Positions 1 to 11,207 of a stretch of DNA of 64,000 nucleotides are shown here, piece by piece (position 1 is the stretch's first letter; each line of letters opens with the position of its first letter). The notes under the pieces were generated by a model that did not search any database, had not been told where the DNA came from, and saw nothing but the letters and a program-made list of their open reading frames with translations. The position numbers and the translations under genes are program-made. The stretch lies in contig CM056742.1 in NCBI GenBank assembly GCA_029851415.1, forward strand, positions 16,967,736 through 17,031,735. The letters are read 5' to 3'. Origin of the DNA: Eretmocerus hayati (taxonomy: Eukaryota; Arthropoda; Insecta; Hymenoptera; Aphelinidae).

Positions 1-2017
1 GAGTAGCTATCTGCAGAAAATCTTCAACATTTGAACAGCTGTATTCTACAACCTCGCCTGAAGTTGTTACACGAATGAGGATTCAAGACCATTTCGGCAA
101 AAATCAAGTTTCTGTCAAAATTCAATAAAAATTTTTTTATTGTACATTTTACCACATTTTTCTACAAATAATATGTTTGATGATGATTCCACAGTGACTG
201 CAATTTTTGGGCTCTGAAATGGGACGAACGAGGGGACAAACATGATCTCTGACCTAAAACAGAATGTATTCAAATTTTTAGATGAATCAAACTGTTAAAA
301 CACGCCTCAAAATTATCCATCCTTGTGTGGACAGTACTTTGGTAATAATTGGCGCTATTTTGACGAAGTCTCGGCCGGTGTTTTGGCACAATGTTTTGCC
401 AAAAGAAAAGTTTCTGTAAGTATGCTCACGTAAAATAACGATATGAATATGAGTTGGGGAACCTTAGAAAACATATTCCATGAATTCAAAGTGAAAAGGC
501 CCATTCTCCCATGAGTTCTATCATTATCGATTTACAGTTGTGAGAATCAAAAGTGAGACACCAATCACCAATGGTAATGTAACAGTTAGTAAAGTATGCT
601 CTTGAATGTATTCAAATTTCTTCGCAAATTTGTGTACTTTTATACTCACAACATTGTACATCAAACTGGGACATTTTATGGAAAAACTATCTATAAAATA
701 AACGTAGGTGTGTCCAAAATTCCTAGTTGGGCATTAATCAATAAAATGCCTTGTTTAAAAATCATCGCATAGATATAATCGAGGTTATAATTGAAGATCC
801 TGACTAATTGTAAGACAACTTTTCTCCCCATCTCACTTTCTCTGCTTCAACAAAGTTTTCGAATCTACAGAATCATCAGAATCTGTCTGTCAATCGTTTT
901 GGGGTGGATTTCTATGTCAATGTACTGAAATCTCAGTCCAAGCGTTGTACAACTTGACACGTTTTTCACTCCAAGTTGGGTGTTTGCTAACCTTTTGCAT
1001 CAATGCGATTGGATATCAGAGATTTTCATGAACTGATTCTAATTTGAGACCTCTAAAGCTTTACCGTCGCAACAAAAAATGATACACTTCCAGGAAAATG
1101 TTATTTGAGCTAAACATAGTGCGATTTGATTTTTGAAGCTCTTTTTTTTTAAGTATTTCACATTATTGCTTAAGGTCACGTGAACATCAGGTTTCTTGCG
1201 AAATTCTTCTTTCAAAGTTTGTATAACTTCAATGTTTAGTTGAAGATTCAATAGCACTATTAATTCATAACGATAGATTTCATGAATTACAAATTGTTTA
1301 TTTAAAAATTCACGCCAACTTCATTGTTTATTTTTGATGATTGGTTCAGCACAATTTGAGCTGAAGTTTTGGGAATACCCAATCAAACTCGATGGGATAT
1401 TTCCAGTAACCCTTCGAGTGAAAATTTCAGTCACTTGAGATTGTAACCCATCCCCAAGGAATTGAGACTGATGGATCCCAAACAATCCTCCATAAATGTG
1501 TGCCGCTTGCACACAAAATTACAAACATGGGATTCACTGCACGCACCCAATATACAAAACACAACTCGACGAGAACCCGTTTATTCTTGGCTGAACCTTG
1601 CGGGAGACTTATAATGTATTTATATGTTTGCATCGAGGTTTGTATCGTTACATCCCATATAACTTCCACGATATAATAATACAAAAGTATGTTGGTGTGC
1701 GTCCAAGTCAGCCATATGCACGCCGCCGCAGGTGCACATATTATATATATATATATACACACACACACTTGAGTATATAATACCTGTTCTATAAAAGAGG
1801 AACTCAAGGACGCCTCCAAGCCTCGTATTCCATCACCCGGTCTCCTATCTTCTCTCATATAATATAGGGGGTAAAATCTATCTATCGTATATCCGGATGA
1901 CTTATACATGTGGATAACATAACGCGAGAAGGTTCGTTCCCGCTAATGAGAAAACTTTGAAACCCTCGATGATATCGCGCCGCGGAGCGCGCGACGGATT
2001 TTGCGATATTGCCTTAC
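1..2017. other. Gene-free A+T-rich stretch
   Basis: I see no supportable exon on either strand. Open frames are short and of simple composition. The only distinctive part is a TA/CA microsatellite near 1.74 kb and a CpG-rich patch near 1.98 kb that overlaps the possible minus-strand exon at 2018-2174. Confidence 0.6.
1741..1768. repeat. TA/CA compound microsatellite
   Basis: An alternating TA run passes directly into a CA run. Such tracts are common in insect non-coding DNA and tend to be length-polymorphic. Confidence 0.9.
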
Positions 2018-2174
2018 TTGATTTCTGTGACAGGCTATAACGATCGGATTCGTAAACTCGTTTGAAGGGCTGCACGCCGTGGTTGGGAAAAAGTTTTGAT
2101 ATTGATTCTGATGATATCTCTGATATGAGCAAGTGATCAGGATGATCCTCGAAATGATGAAAGCGACGTAACAT
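2018..2174 (-). CDS. Possible first coding exon, unrecognised protein
   Basis: On the minus strand an ATG at 2174 opens a frame beginning MLRRFHHFEDHPDHLL. It stays open for 90 codons, but the more protein-like part ends where a good donor (CAA|GTAAGG, GT at 2017-2016) falls. That gives a 157-nt exon whose continuation would lie towards or beyond the left edge of the window. About 100 bases upstream a short ATG frame (MATSETKCPSLIVQD) with a good start context could be an upstream ORF. I recognise no domain. The composition is mixed-codon rather than low-complexity, and the local CpG density is higher than in the surroundings. It could equally be a chance open frame; transcript evidence would decide. 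Confidence 0.22.
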
Positions 2175-2350
2175 TTCGTTCGAAAGGTATTAGTCTTGGA
2201 CGATTAGAGACGGACATTTTGTTTCAGAGGTAGCCATTTTGTCACTGTGGAAGCTTGAAATATTCCTGTCATTCACTTGAAAACCTAATTGAACCAGACT
2301 AAGAAAATCTTGTTATCTAATGGTATATTTCGATACCAGGTTTATAATAG

Positions 2351-2467
2351 TATATTTCCGTACTGAGCGCGGTAGCCCATTTTGGGCACTAGGACTGAGT
2401 CGAGCGAAGCGAAACAGACATGTCCTCCAGTTCCCAAAATGGGCTTGCAAGCGAAGTGCGGATATAT
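2351..2467. repeat. Short imperfect inverted repeat (mini-MITE-like)
   Basis: Arms at about 2351-2394 and 2423-2467 pair when one is reverse-complemented. The shared core is GCCCATTTTGGG followed by an ACT-rich tail, and the outer ends share TATAT and CCG-ACT. The spacer is about 28 bases. The hairpin resembles a small foldback element; no clear target-site duplication was found. Confidence 0.6.
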
Positions 2468-2565
2468 TTTTTCATTACAAGAACCCCAAAATCCTATTTA
2501 AACGCGGCATTTTTAGGTTAGAGTAATGAAAAAACTTTTTTTCGCGTCCGCGGAGTGATGAGTTT

Positions 2566-2660
2566 CTGGCCTGAGCCGTAGGCAAGGGTCGAAATTATCC
2601 CGAGAATGCGAAAAGTCAAATTTTACACCCGTTCATCGAGCTGTGTTTTTGACAAGTTGT
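2566..2660. repeat. Dispersed repeat, copy 1 (partner at 27182-27275)
   Basis: This stretch shares a gapped match with 27182-27275 in the same orientation, centred on GGGTCGAAATTA, with G+C-rich flanks (GCC-GAGCC before, ACGCCCG or ACACCCG after) and a following TCGA-rich tail. Two diverged copies 25 kb apart indicate an old interspersed repeat family. I cannot name it. Confidence 0.5.
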
Positions 2661-3165
2661 GAAAGAAAGTGGAAAATCAGTGCAAGAAAGATACTTTCTC
2701 GCAAAGTGTGACAAAATAGTGTATTCTTCCACAAGTGCGATAGAATAGTTTCTATTGCATTGTACTAAACTGTCCTACTTGATCAAGCGGTTAATATGTA
2801 TAAAAGGTGACGAACTGAGTGCAAAGTACCCACAATCTCCCAAAAACTCTAAAAAAAAACAATTTTTCCATATTTCCCTGCTTGAAATGCCACCTCAAAT
2901 CTAACAAAAATTAATCATAAAATGGTCGACTTTTATTTGTTCCTTGTCGAGTCCCGTGTCTATGCATTAGTGAACCCGTAGTAGTGTTCACGAATCAGAT
3001 GAAAATATACAAAGTTTTTAACCAATTTATGACAAAAAGTCAAAATGAACCGTTTTATAATCGAGATCACGTTATATTGAAAAAGGATTCCTAAGAGCAG
3101 ATAAAACAAGAATGCTTAACAAATATTTTTTCAATACTTATTTCTCTTATTCTAACAACGGATAG
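2661..3165. other. Gene-free stretch
   Basis: A+T-rich sequence with poly-A and poly-T tracts. I see no exon, repeat or RNA gene in it. Confidence 0.6.
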
Positions 3166-3469
3166 CGAGTACGGCGTGTGTTTTGAAGTCGGCCCCGAAA
3201 AACACAGCATAGCTCTAAAACCAGAATATATCGAATTTAAATTCAGTTGGGTAAAGCTCGCGGTTCCACCGGGGCCTCTCAAATACGTGACTTTATTTGA
3301 CCAAGGAAGTTTGAAATTCAACTGGCTATATGGTTATACCGCTCGACGAACAAAATTTGCTCAGCACCTCGAAAGAGGACGACACTTTGTGCAACCATCA
3401 GGGCCGTGTGTGCCGAATTTGACTAAGCTCTGGCTAGAGCGGTTGGAGCCTTGGCCAGATTCAATTTGA
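3166..3469 (+). CDS. Coding-like fragment, unrecognised (possible last exon)
   Basis: One uninterrupted frame ends with TGA at 3467-3469. It encodes about 100 residues, including GPEKHSIALKPEYIEFKF and a C-terminal part with LTKLWLERLEPWPDSI. It is richer in G+C than its surroundings, with mixed codons and no low-complexity runs, which is what makes it look coding. It lacks a convincing ATG at its left end. A pyrimidine-rich tract ending in GATAG just upstream could be a splice acceptor, making this a terminal exon. It could also be a fragment of a transposon or of a decayed gene. I recognise no domain and no partner exon nearby. Confidence 0.3.
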
Positions 3470-4669
3470 CGATTATAATTATCGTGGATACTAGCTCTAT
3501 GTATATTTTGGTGATGTTTGACTAATATGGTCATATAGGGTCGAGCTCGAGGCGGAAATAAACGATGGCAAACGTGATATGTGGAAAACGTGTAATTCGG
3601 AAAAGCGCATTCGGTTGGTTTACGACCCCAACGAGATGTGCATGGAATATTAACAAACTTATGAATTTTGTTTTGATTTGCAATTTTTCAGAAGCAATAT
3701 TCATTGCATTGAAATGAACCACTGCAGTATTTGATAAGTAACGACGTGGTGATTTCAAATCTACCGAGATTATAACATTTAATGGTTCAATGTTTTAGAT
3801 GTTTAATGCATCAAACTCGGGATCAAAAGTATCGAGGGAATAATTCATCAAATTGAGAGCATCTGAATCTTGAATAATTCAAGTTCAATCTTGAAGTTGC
3901 AGGATTTACGAGGGATTTTCCTCGTAAAATTTCCTTCGATAAAAATTTTTCTCTGGCTGCAGCATTTCACGAGGTACCAATATTTCTTTCAGCAATTACT
4001 TTCATCGCGCCCCAGGGACCAATGATATCTACACCGCAAAAGTGCAGAATCTAACTTTTGTGAGTTATACGATACGAAAAAAAAAAATGTGCACTTGAGA
4101 ATTTCTGATGGCAGACACTCTGATAAATCCTCTGTGTGATCTTTGTGAGATCAGATCAGACTGAATCGAGGACTGAATCCCAAGGTGTAAAAAAAAGTGA
4201 CTGCGCTTGAATATTCGGAATAAAATAAAGGAGGGTTTATGAGGTGGAAATATATACTACTCACATAACAAACTTAGAAAAGGCACAGTCACGAAAGCGG
4301 TTACGGGATGATTTTGTTTGGTGTATGACTCATTGCACTCTCGCTCGAAACACCTGCCACTCGAGTACTCGATCCGTCATCATTCAAAGCCTGTTATAGT
4401 GAGACTTCAAAATTCATAGTAATTTAAATAAATCACTATCATTGCTCAAAAAATTTCGAGAAAATTCACCTTATTTGATCGAAAATGCGATTCAAAAATT
4501 AGTTATAAACAATGTGGAACCACAAGTCCATGATCACAATTTGTTTCATCACAACCGAAAACGTGACGATTCATCAAGACTTGATACAAACTATTGTTTT
4601 ATTCAAATTGGTTTCTATTATAAATGAAGTTTCAAAATCATTCTAAAATCTCGGGAACAAGATCAGCTG

Positions 4670-4677
4670 TATATAAG
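4670..4677 (+). promoter_or_regulatory. TATA-like box
   Basis: TATATAAG is followed within about 35 bases by G+C-rich sequence and TCCAGT, which weakly resembles an insect initiator. No convincing exon follows, so this is sequence resemblance only. Confidence 0.15.
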
Positions 4678-6574
4678 AGCAATGGCCCCGGGAAGTTCAC
4701 GGAGATCCAGTTTTTACGTCAGGAAATTTTGAGGCTCATGCGCCACCGAGTAGTTTCGGTCATAAACTTCCTTTGCAAAGTCCCTGTGGCTCCCAGGGGT
4801 AGTACTCTGACAAATTTCCGGAGAGAATATTGCCAGCTGTGCACGCTATGGCTTTATGTACTATAGAATATACATACGTTTGAGGAGGATGAAAAGAGAT
4901 TGAAACTGTAAAACATCATAAAGATAGCAATTAATAAGTAATTGAAGTAGCCATCAGGTTATTCGAGAGCCATAGTATTTGCACTTGTATGTGACTAAGG
5001 AAACTTCTTTCGATGGTCATCAGTAATAGCTGAGGTTAGACAAAAGTGACAATTCTTTGGGTATTGCGTTGTTGTGGTTTTAGCTATACTCTTTTATTTA
5101 CCCTCGCATTTACCAAACTCGAAGCCCAACTCGAATAGCCCAAATTATACCATTGCACACATGAAATTCAATTGCATGCAAGATTCATGTAAGGGATAAT
5201 AAAGTTGTCATCTTCGTCATAATATCATGAACTTGAGTGGCACAGGGTGAAGGGTCAAGCATTCTGATTAGTCGACCAACCCGAGGACCAACCAGTATTT
5301 ATAATATGATAAGATATATTGGTAATCTAAATCAGTCCGAATCAGTCACAATCCTTCTTCACAGTTTTCATGGGAATAATCATCTTTGGAATCTTGTCAA
5401 CATTTGAAAAACAGCCTCGGAAAAAGCCCTCAATATGTGAAAGTTTATCAAATACATCTCATTCAGAGCACGAGAGCATACTGAAATAAGATCAGACCTA
5501 ACCACGCATGATAATTTGGGACCCTTGATTTCCAGTATTGTTGTATAAGAATTGCCATGAAATAATGTAATCAGTGTCTTTGTTGATATTTCAAATCATT
5601 GATCATTATCTAAAAGAATACTTGTCTGTGAATCGCAGGGAGGGTTGAGGCGAGGGATGAGGAGTAGCAAAGAACAATACGCTTGAATGTTTTTTGTAAA
5701 AATACATTGGCTAAGAAAAAAACGAGAAAAAAAAGTTTACAAAAAATAGATTCCTTTTAACGCCATGGCGTATTTTGTTTTATCGAGGATTTTATAAATC
5801 ACAATTTCCTGTTTTTCGAGATTAGGTGCTCCAAGAAAGATTGAAATCTTCCTCATAAAAAGCGTACAAAGATTCTCATCAATAGTTCCCATCCATCTGA
5901 GCCACGGTCGTGTCTGGGCCAAAATTCATTACAAAATTGTACTAATCTCAGAATCTCAAATTTCCGTATATACCCTCCAAGTTTATAGTACTTCTCAGTG
6001 ACCCATCAGGTCAGAACAATTGTATGAAGTAAAAAATGAGACAGTCTTAGAGACAAACAATAATTTGGCAGCTTCCAAACCAAACCCTATTAGTTCGTGC
6101 TGATATAGCACGAAAATCATGCCCTATCCTCAATCTCATCTCACTTTAGATGTTTTTTCAAACCCTATATTTTCAAAACACTCCTTTAACCGCGTCATCG
6201 GGGACCCCTTCTGGACCTCTTCTTCCTCCTCGTCCTCTTACCATAAAAGGAGATGGCCCGGGCCAAATATCCAAGCCCAGAATCAGAGTATAAAGCAAAC
6301 CTTGGAACTTGGAACCAGCGCTGCTTGGGACCCCCTGAGCAGGTAAGAAGAAGCATCATCAGGTTTGCAGAATATAAGGCCCCCGCGTGTTGAGAAACGG
6401 GATTCTTCGGTTGTTCTTGGGCTTATTATTTGCCCCGGACGCATATTACCTATATGTATATAAGTATACAGTACAGGCCCCTCAGCCAAGCTTTACTCGT
6501 CGGCAATATAATGCTGCTATATGGCCTAAGCAGTGTCGATCGGTTAGCGCGGCGTTGCCAAGTCTTCGTGTGGC

Positions 6575-6584
6575 TATATATAAG
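6575..6584 (+). promoter_or_regulatory. TATA-like box in a CpG-richer islet
   Basis: TATATATAAG lies in a locally G+C- and CpG-richer segment (about 6520-6760). Spacing would place a transcription start near 6605-6615. No supported exon follows. Confidence 0.15.
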
Positions 6585-7111
6585 CTTACAAATGCCGCGC
6601 AGGCATAGTGTAAGCAGAGAGCTAAAACAGTGTTGCCAGATTGTACGCCGGTTCATCGGCTTTCTCTTGCTGCCTCGTGTTTCTTCTTTGCAAAAGGCAG
6701 GCCTGGCATGCATGGTCTGATGGCATGGCTCGAACTTTTTGCCGAGACAAGCGGGGGCGGATGAAACGTTTTTTAAAGTGGTGCTACAATTCTAAAGAGA
6801 TATGCGTATGCAGGTGCATTTTAGACAGCGCCTCCCTTTTAGATATAGAATACGAAGGACTGATTTTAGAGTATTCAACACTCGATTCAACACATATACA
6901 AAAAAATTATGTGCAGTCCTTTGGGTGATTGGTAAACGTTAATGTGAGAATGAAAACTTGGGCTATTGACTTCTTGATTGATTTTTCGACAGTTTTCATC
7001 GATGAGTTAACTATGGCGCATCGGGTAACCTTGGAATAATGGTTATTTAGTTCAATCTCAAGCTATGGCATTCAAATATTCCAGTTTTTCATTCACGACA
7101 CAAATGAAAAT

Positions 7112-7190
7112 GAATCGGGCCATGAAAAAAGGGACCTTCAGTATATGGTAATTCCATATGTAGGAGGTCCCTTTTTGCATGACTTGATTC
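7112..7190. repeat. 79-nt near-perfect hairpin (pre-miRNA-like or tiny MITE)
   Basis: The 37-base arms 7112-7148 and 7154-7190 pair almost throughout around the 5-base loop TAATT. By eye there are three mismatches and a few G-T pairs. The most stable part is GGGACCT pairing with AGGTCCC, and the outermost bases are GAATC and GATTC. Size and loop fit an insect miRNA precursor, but near-perfect pairing to the very ends also fits a miniature palindromic element. I recognise no known miRNA in it. Either strand could be the transcribed one. Confidence 0.75.
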
Positions 7191-9521
7191 TAATCAAGAT
7201 GTTGCTCGGACAAATTCTCGGATCAACCGACGGTTGTTCCAATTTTTAGAAGGAACCATATCCCTACTTAACGTTCGTTCCAAGTTCATGGAAATTTCGA
7301 GAAAAGCAAGCAGCACATGTTGCAACACGTTCAGTAAAAAATTTATTTCACTACATAATATAATGTTTTGGGAAGTTCTCGCACTAGTATTTGGTTCGGT
7401 CTCCAGCGATCTTTTTATTCGTTTGATGCCTCGTTTGGGCACAATTACACCATTATTGGGTCAAGATCTGAATCTATCGTGGGATTCTTTGGTCTGAGCT
7501 TTGGTCGAATATTTAGAGTCCATAAATCGATCCCAAGCCAACTCGAACCCAATATGTACTTTCATTCAGCATATCCCAATATACAATCATAACCCTCGCC
7601 ATAATCACAATTGGACAAGTTTCACATCGGATGAAACTTGGAACTTTATCGGACCAATCTTCCCTCGAACAGGTCTAAAAATAAAAAATCTGCGGAATCT
7701 AAAACGAACGTCCAACCACCCTGAATTGTAAAATGGATCGATAAATACCTGTAAAATATCCATGATCGATTTTCTCCCCTCTTCGTACATTCTAAAATGT
7801 CTATGTAGGTACAAATTTGGCAAATTTTAAACTCGCAGAAGTGATTCACAAGCTGTAAGTTACAACTGACCCGGTACAAAAGAATCCAAGAGAATCTATT
7901 CCTGCATATGATGAGGAAAAGGGCGGAGCAGCCATGTGTGCGAGCATGCACGGTGCATGCATGACTTTAAGCTTGCATGGGAGCAATGTGTCATCCTAGG
8001 GCTTCTCGGGAAATCATCGCACCCCGGGTGAACATCTGTCATGTGTATGTTGTGTACAATACCGTTGGATTCGTCGAATCGTAAACTTTGTTCGGTCATG
8101 GAAGGGGCGTGGATCCGCAAAAAACACACTTTGGAGGACACCGCAGCCGTATCACTATAGAAAGACATAATTTCGGCAAATTTTTTTGATCGTTTGGTAG
8201 TGTAAATAAAACTTTGTACAAGCATTGGATTGGCATGTGGGAAGAAAACCGATCTTAAGTGTACAAGAGAATGCGAAACCGCGACGAGATTGAGGGAAGC
8301 CATAGGTGTACCATGTTGCTCAACTGATGGTTACCTCTAGGTGCACCTCGGGGTGCACCCAGGACTATAACCCTGCCATCAGTATAATAAGGGTGCGCGG
8401 GTGCAACCGTAGGCGAATAAGTACCTAATTTTTCATCATGGGTGCTGTGACTTTGGGCTCGTGTTAACTGATTCTTGAGAATTCGGATTTCTGGAAGTTT
8501 TCTTGAGGTATTTGACAAGAATTCTCCGTGATGAATCTGTTTGAAGTGGGCATAGGTAAAGAAATCCCTGCACGAAATATAAATGCACCATCTCAGATCA
8601 ACTAAGATGGAAATATCAAAAAGTTACAGTGATCATAACCAGACCATAATCCAGTTACACAGTAAACATAAATACATATGTACAACTTTCTCTCTAAATT
8701 TTTCTACTTTAATCCATCTGTACGTGGTCGACTACAAAGTTCTGGCCAGAATCACTTCATATTTTTACAGACATTGTGACATTTGCTGCCTTAACTCGAT
8801 CAATAACTTTATCCATAGAATATATTTTTCTCCCCAGGCACAAAGAGGCATCCAATATATTTTTCATCCCATTCGATGCTCTCTTGCAATGCAGAGAGCC
8901 AAAAGCGCACCAAGGAATATTTACAGCTCGCTGGAACTGCTGTCATGGAAGACACTGAATCATCGAAGAGAAGCAGGGAAAAGTATATATATATACAGCC
9001 GCACCACTATCCAGACTCTGGGGTTTCCAAAGCCACAACTCAGAGAAAGATATATCGATCACTTGCACTTTACCAACTTGGAGTTTTGCAGTAGGAGATC
9101 CATCTTCACTTTTGGCGTATATCGCGTGAAAAACGAGCAGAGTTTGCTTTCATGCTTTTGCCGTCGCACGACCCCAACCTCCTCTTACTAAACTCAGAAC
9201 CAAGTTGCATCTTTTCTTTTCACCCTCCATATTTTTGGTGCATTTATATAAGACACAAGGCACAATAGGTACACGAGATTCCATTGAACTAATCATGAAA
9301 TCATGTGCGTTACAACAGAATTCGCATATTAGGAAGATTCCCCGCGGGAAGTGCATCGGAGCACTTAAATGGTGGAAATGCAGCTGTGCCGCAAGACCCG
9401 ACCGACGGACGGACGGTTCGAAACCTTCACTTGCGCCGAGAATCCAAAATGGTATATCCCCTTTAAAGCGTGCACCATATCGTTATACATAGTCAGGGAG
9501 CGGCGCGGCGTTGCACATGGG

Positions 9522-9628
9522 TATATAACTCTTTACTTGGTGCTGCTTTTCCGAAAATATACGCTCTCCCTCATATCATCTTCTTGTTCTTGCTTTAGTT
9601 TCTCAACTCTGTAACGGTCATCTTCAGG
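9522..9628 (+). promoter_or_regulatory. Possible core promoter and untranslated first exon
   Basis: TATATAA at 9522-9528 follows a G+C-rich block (CGGCGCGGCG). About 100 bases on, TCTTCAG|GTACAT offers a good splice donor with GT at 9628. A short untranslated first exon would fit. There is no clear initiator and no acceptor partner could be assigned. Confidence 0.18.
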
Positions 9629-11197
9629 TACATTTTACCGAGCATTTTACTCATATCGAGATGTCTTGAAGCAGAGAAGGAACACATCAGGATTCAAGTG
9701 ACCAGTTTTTATCGTCATCCGCATTTGGAGCATAAGGTATACTATAGTAGCAGGTAGTCATTCCCGAGTTTCTTAGAATTGCTTCAGACGACATCAAGGG
9801 ATTCTCGTGAAAACGAGCTTTGCGTTCATCGAGTGTTCAGAGTTCCGGTACAAGAGTAAATTTTACATGTAGGTAAGTGAAGTTTTACCTGGAGGCAATT
9901 GTGAAGTCTCATGTAACAATATAGAATAAGTACACGAGAATAGAGTAATACATTCACAAGCGAGAGCTAGAGATATCATACGGTAGTTTATACGAATGTT
10001 GCGCGCGCGCCTCGACTTTTAGTTGAAACTCTGAGACTTCGACATCGAATCCCCTTGGCAACAGCGTATATCTCAGGCCTGATACGACTCTTCAATCTAA
10101 ATTTGCAAAATATCAAATCATCATTCTTGACTGAAGATGGAGTTTTCAATTTTCAAACGAGTCTAATCTAAAGTCAGAATTCTAGAAATTTAATACATAG
10201 TGCCGCAGGTAAATTTTGATTAGAATTCTCGTCAGAGCAAACTACAATTAAAGCTCACTGTGATCAAATTTCAGATCTCCAGGATTCGCTGTTTTCGTAA
10301 TTCATCTTGAAGTACTGGATGAAACATATTTGAGATCCGGAGAGACACAGTATAGTGGAACAGGTGGGAAGAATACTGTTAATTTGAATTGCAATTTAAA
10401 GTGAAACCTCGAGTAAAACGGTTCAGGTCACTTGAGATCTTCAGTTCAAATTTCACCTGGAGGGTGAAATCTCGGGTGAAATGATTCCTTCGTTAGGTAT
10501 AGCTTCAGGAGATGTGTGGAAGTATCTAGGAATTGTGGGGTTGTAAATCCGAAAGCTACAAATGGATTTCACCAGAAGTAAACCTTGAAACTAGCTCGGA
10601 AACTAGCGTTTTGAAAAAATAATGATATATGTTCTTGCAAATCTAGTGAAAAATAGATATTATATTCCGAGAAAAGTGTAGGACCCTAACGCGATATGAG
10701 CAACATATTCAATTAGGTTGTTATTGCCTCCGTTTTTCACTCGTTCAACCTTTTTTAAAATTCAACATAATAATTATATCGGAATAATTTATATGGGATG
10801 GGTCGCAAATGAGAAAACAGTCCCTCTCGCACTGATGCACCCTCATCCTCTCGGAATCACTGTATAATGTATGTTTTCCTGTGAAAAAAAAAAAAAAAAG
10901 AAAAATGTAATAATTACCCGAGTAATCACCTCATCCTGCCTGCTCTATACATAACGCAAAGAGCTCTTACCGGAAATTTTCTTTTCGAGTTTCTTTCGAA
11001 ACCTTTTACATTTTTTTTCTAGATATTATACCCGGGGACTCAGATGAACCGAAATTCGGACATTTTACAATTACCCTCCGCGAGTGCACCCATCGGCATA
11101 GCTCCTGTCTGCATCCAGCCATCCAACCTCATTAAGAGGTTGGGCTGGAAGATCGTATATATGTGCGGGGGCGGAAGGATTTCTCAGAGGCTCGTTG

Positions 11198-11207
11198 TAT
11201 ATAAAGG
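11198..11207 (+). promoter_or_regulatory. TATA box of a possible core promoter
   Basis: TATATAAAGG is a strong TATA-box match in a CpG-rich islet. About 40 bases downstream is CCAGTCAC, close to the insect initiator. The downstream segment has no convincing coding exon. Confidence 0.22.

Larger units (their letters stand above)
3473..7111. other. Gene-free stretch with two TATA-like sites
   Basis: Open frames of 60-96 codons occur but overlap each other on both strands and have no recognisable domain. Two TATA-like boxes in G+C-richer surroundings (4670 and 6575) are listed separately. I see no transposon ends here. Confidence 0.5.

Noticed and set aside
7896..8303. 135-codon minus-strand frame
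   Set aside because: No recognisable motif, no splice context, and a neighbouring minus frame overlaps it. Not enough to call a gene.
8583..9191. 202-codon open frame on the plus strand
   Set aside because: Longest frame outside TAK1 and the hAT transposase, but no domain, an irregular composition and other open frames overlapping it. It looks like chance openness.
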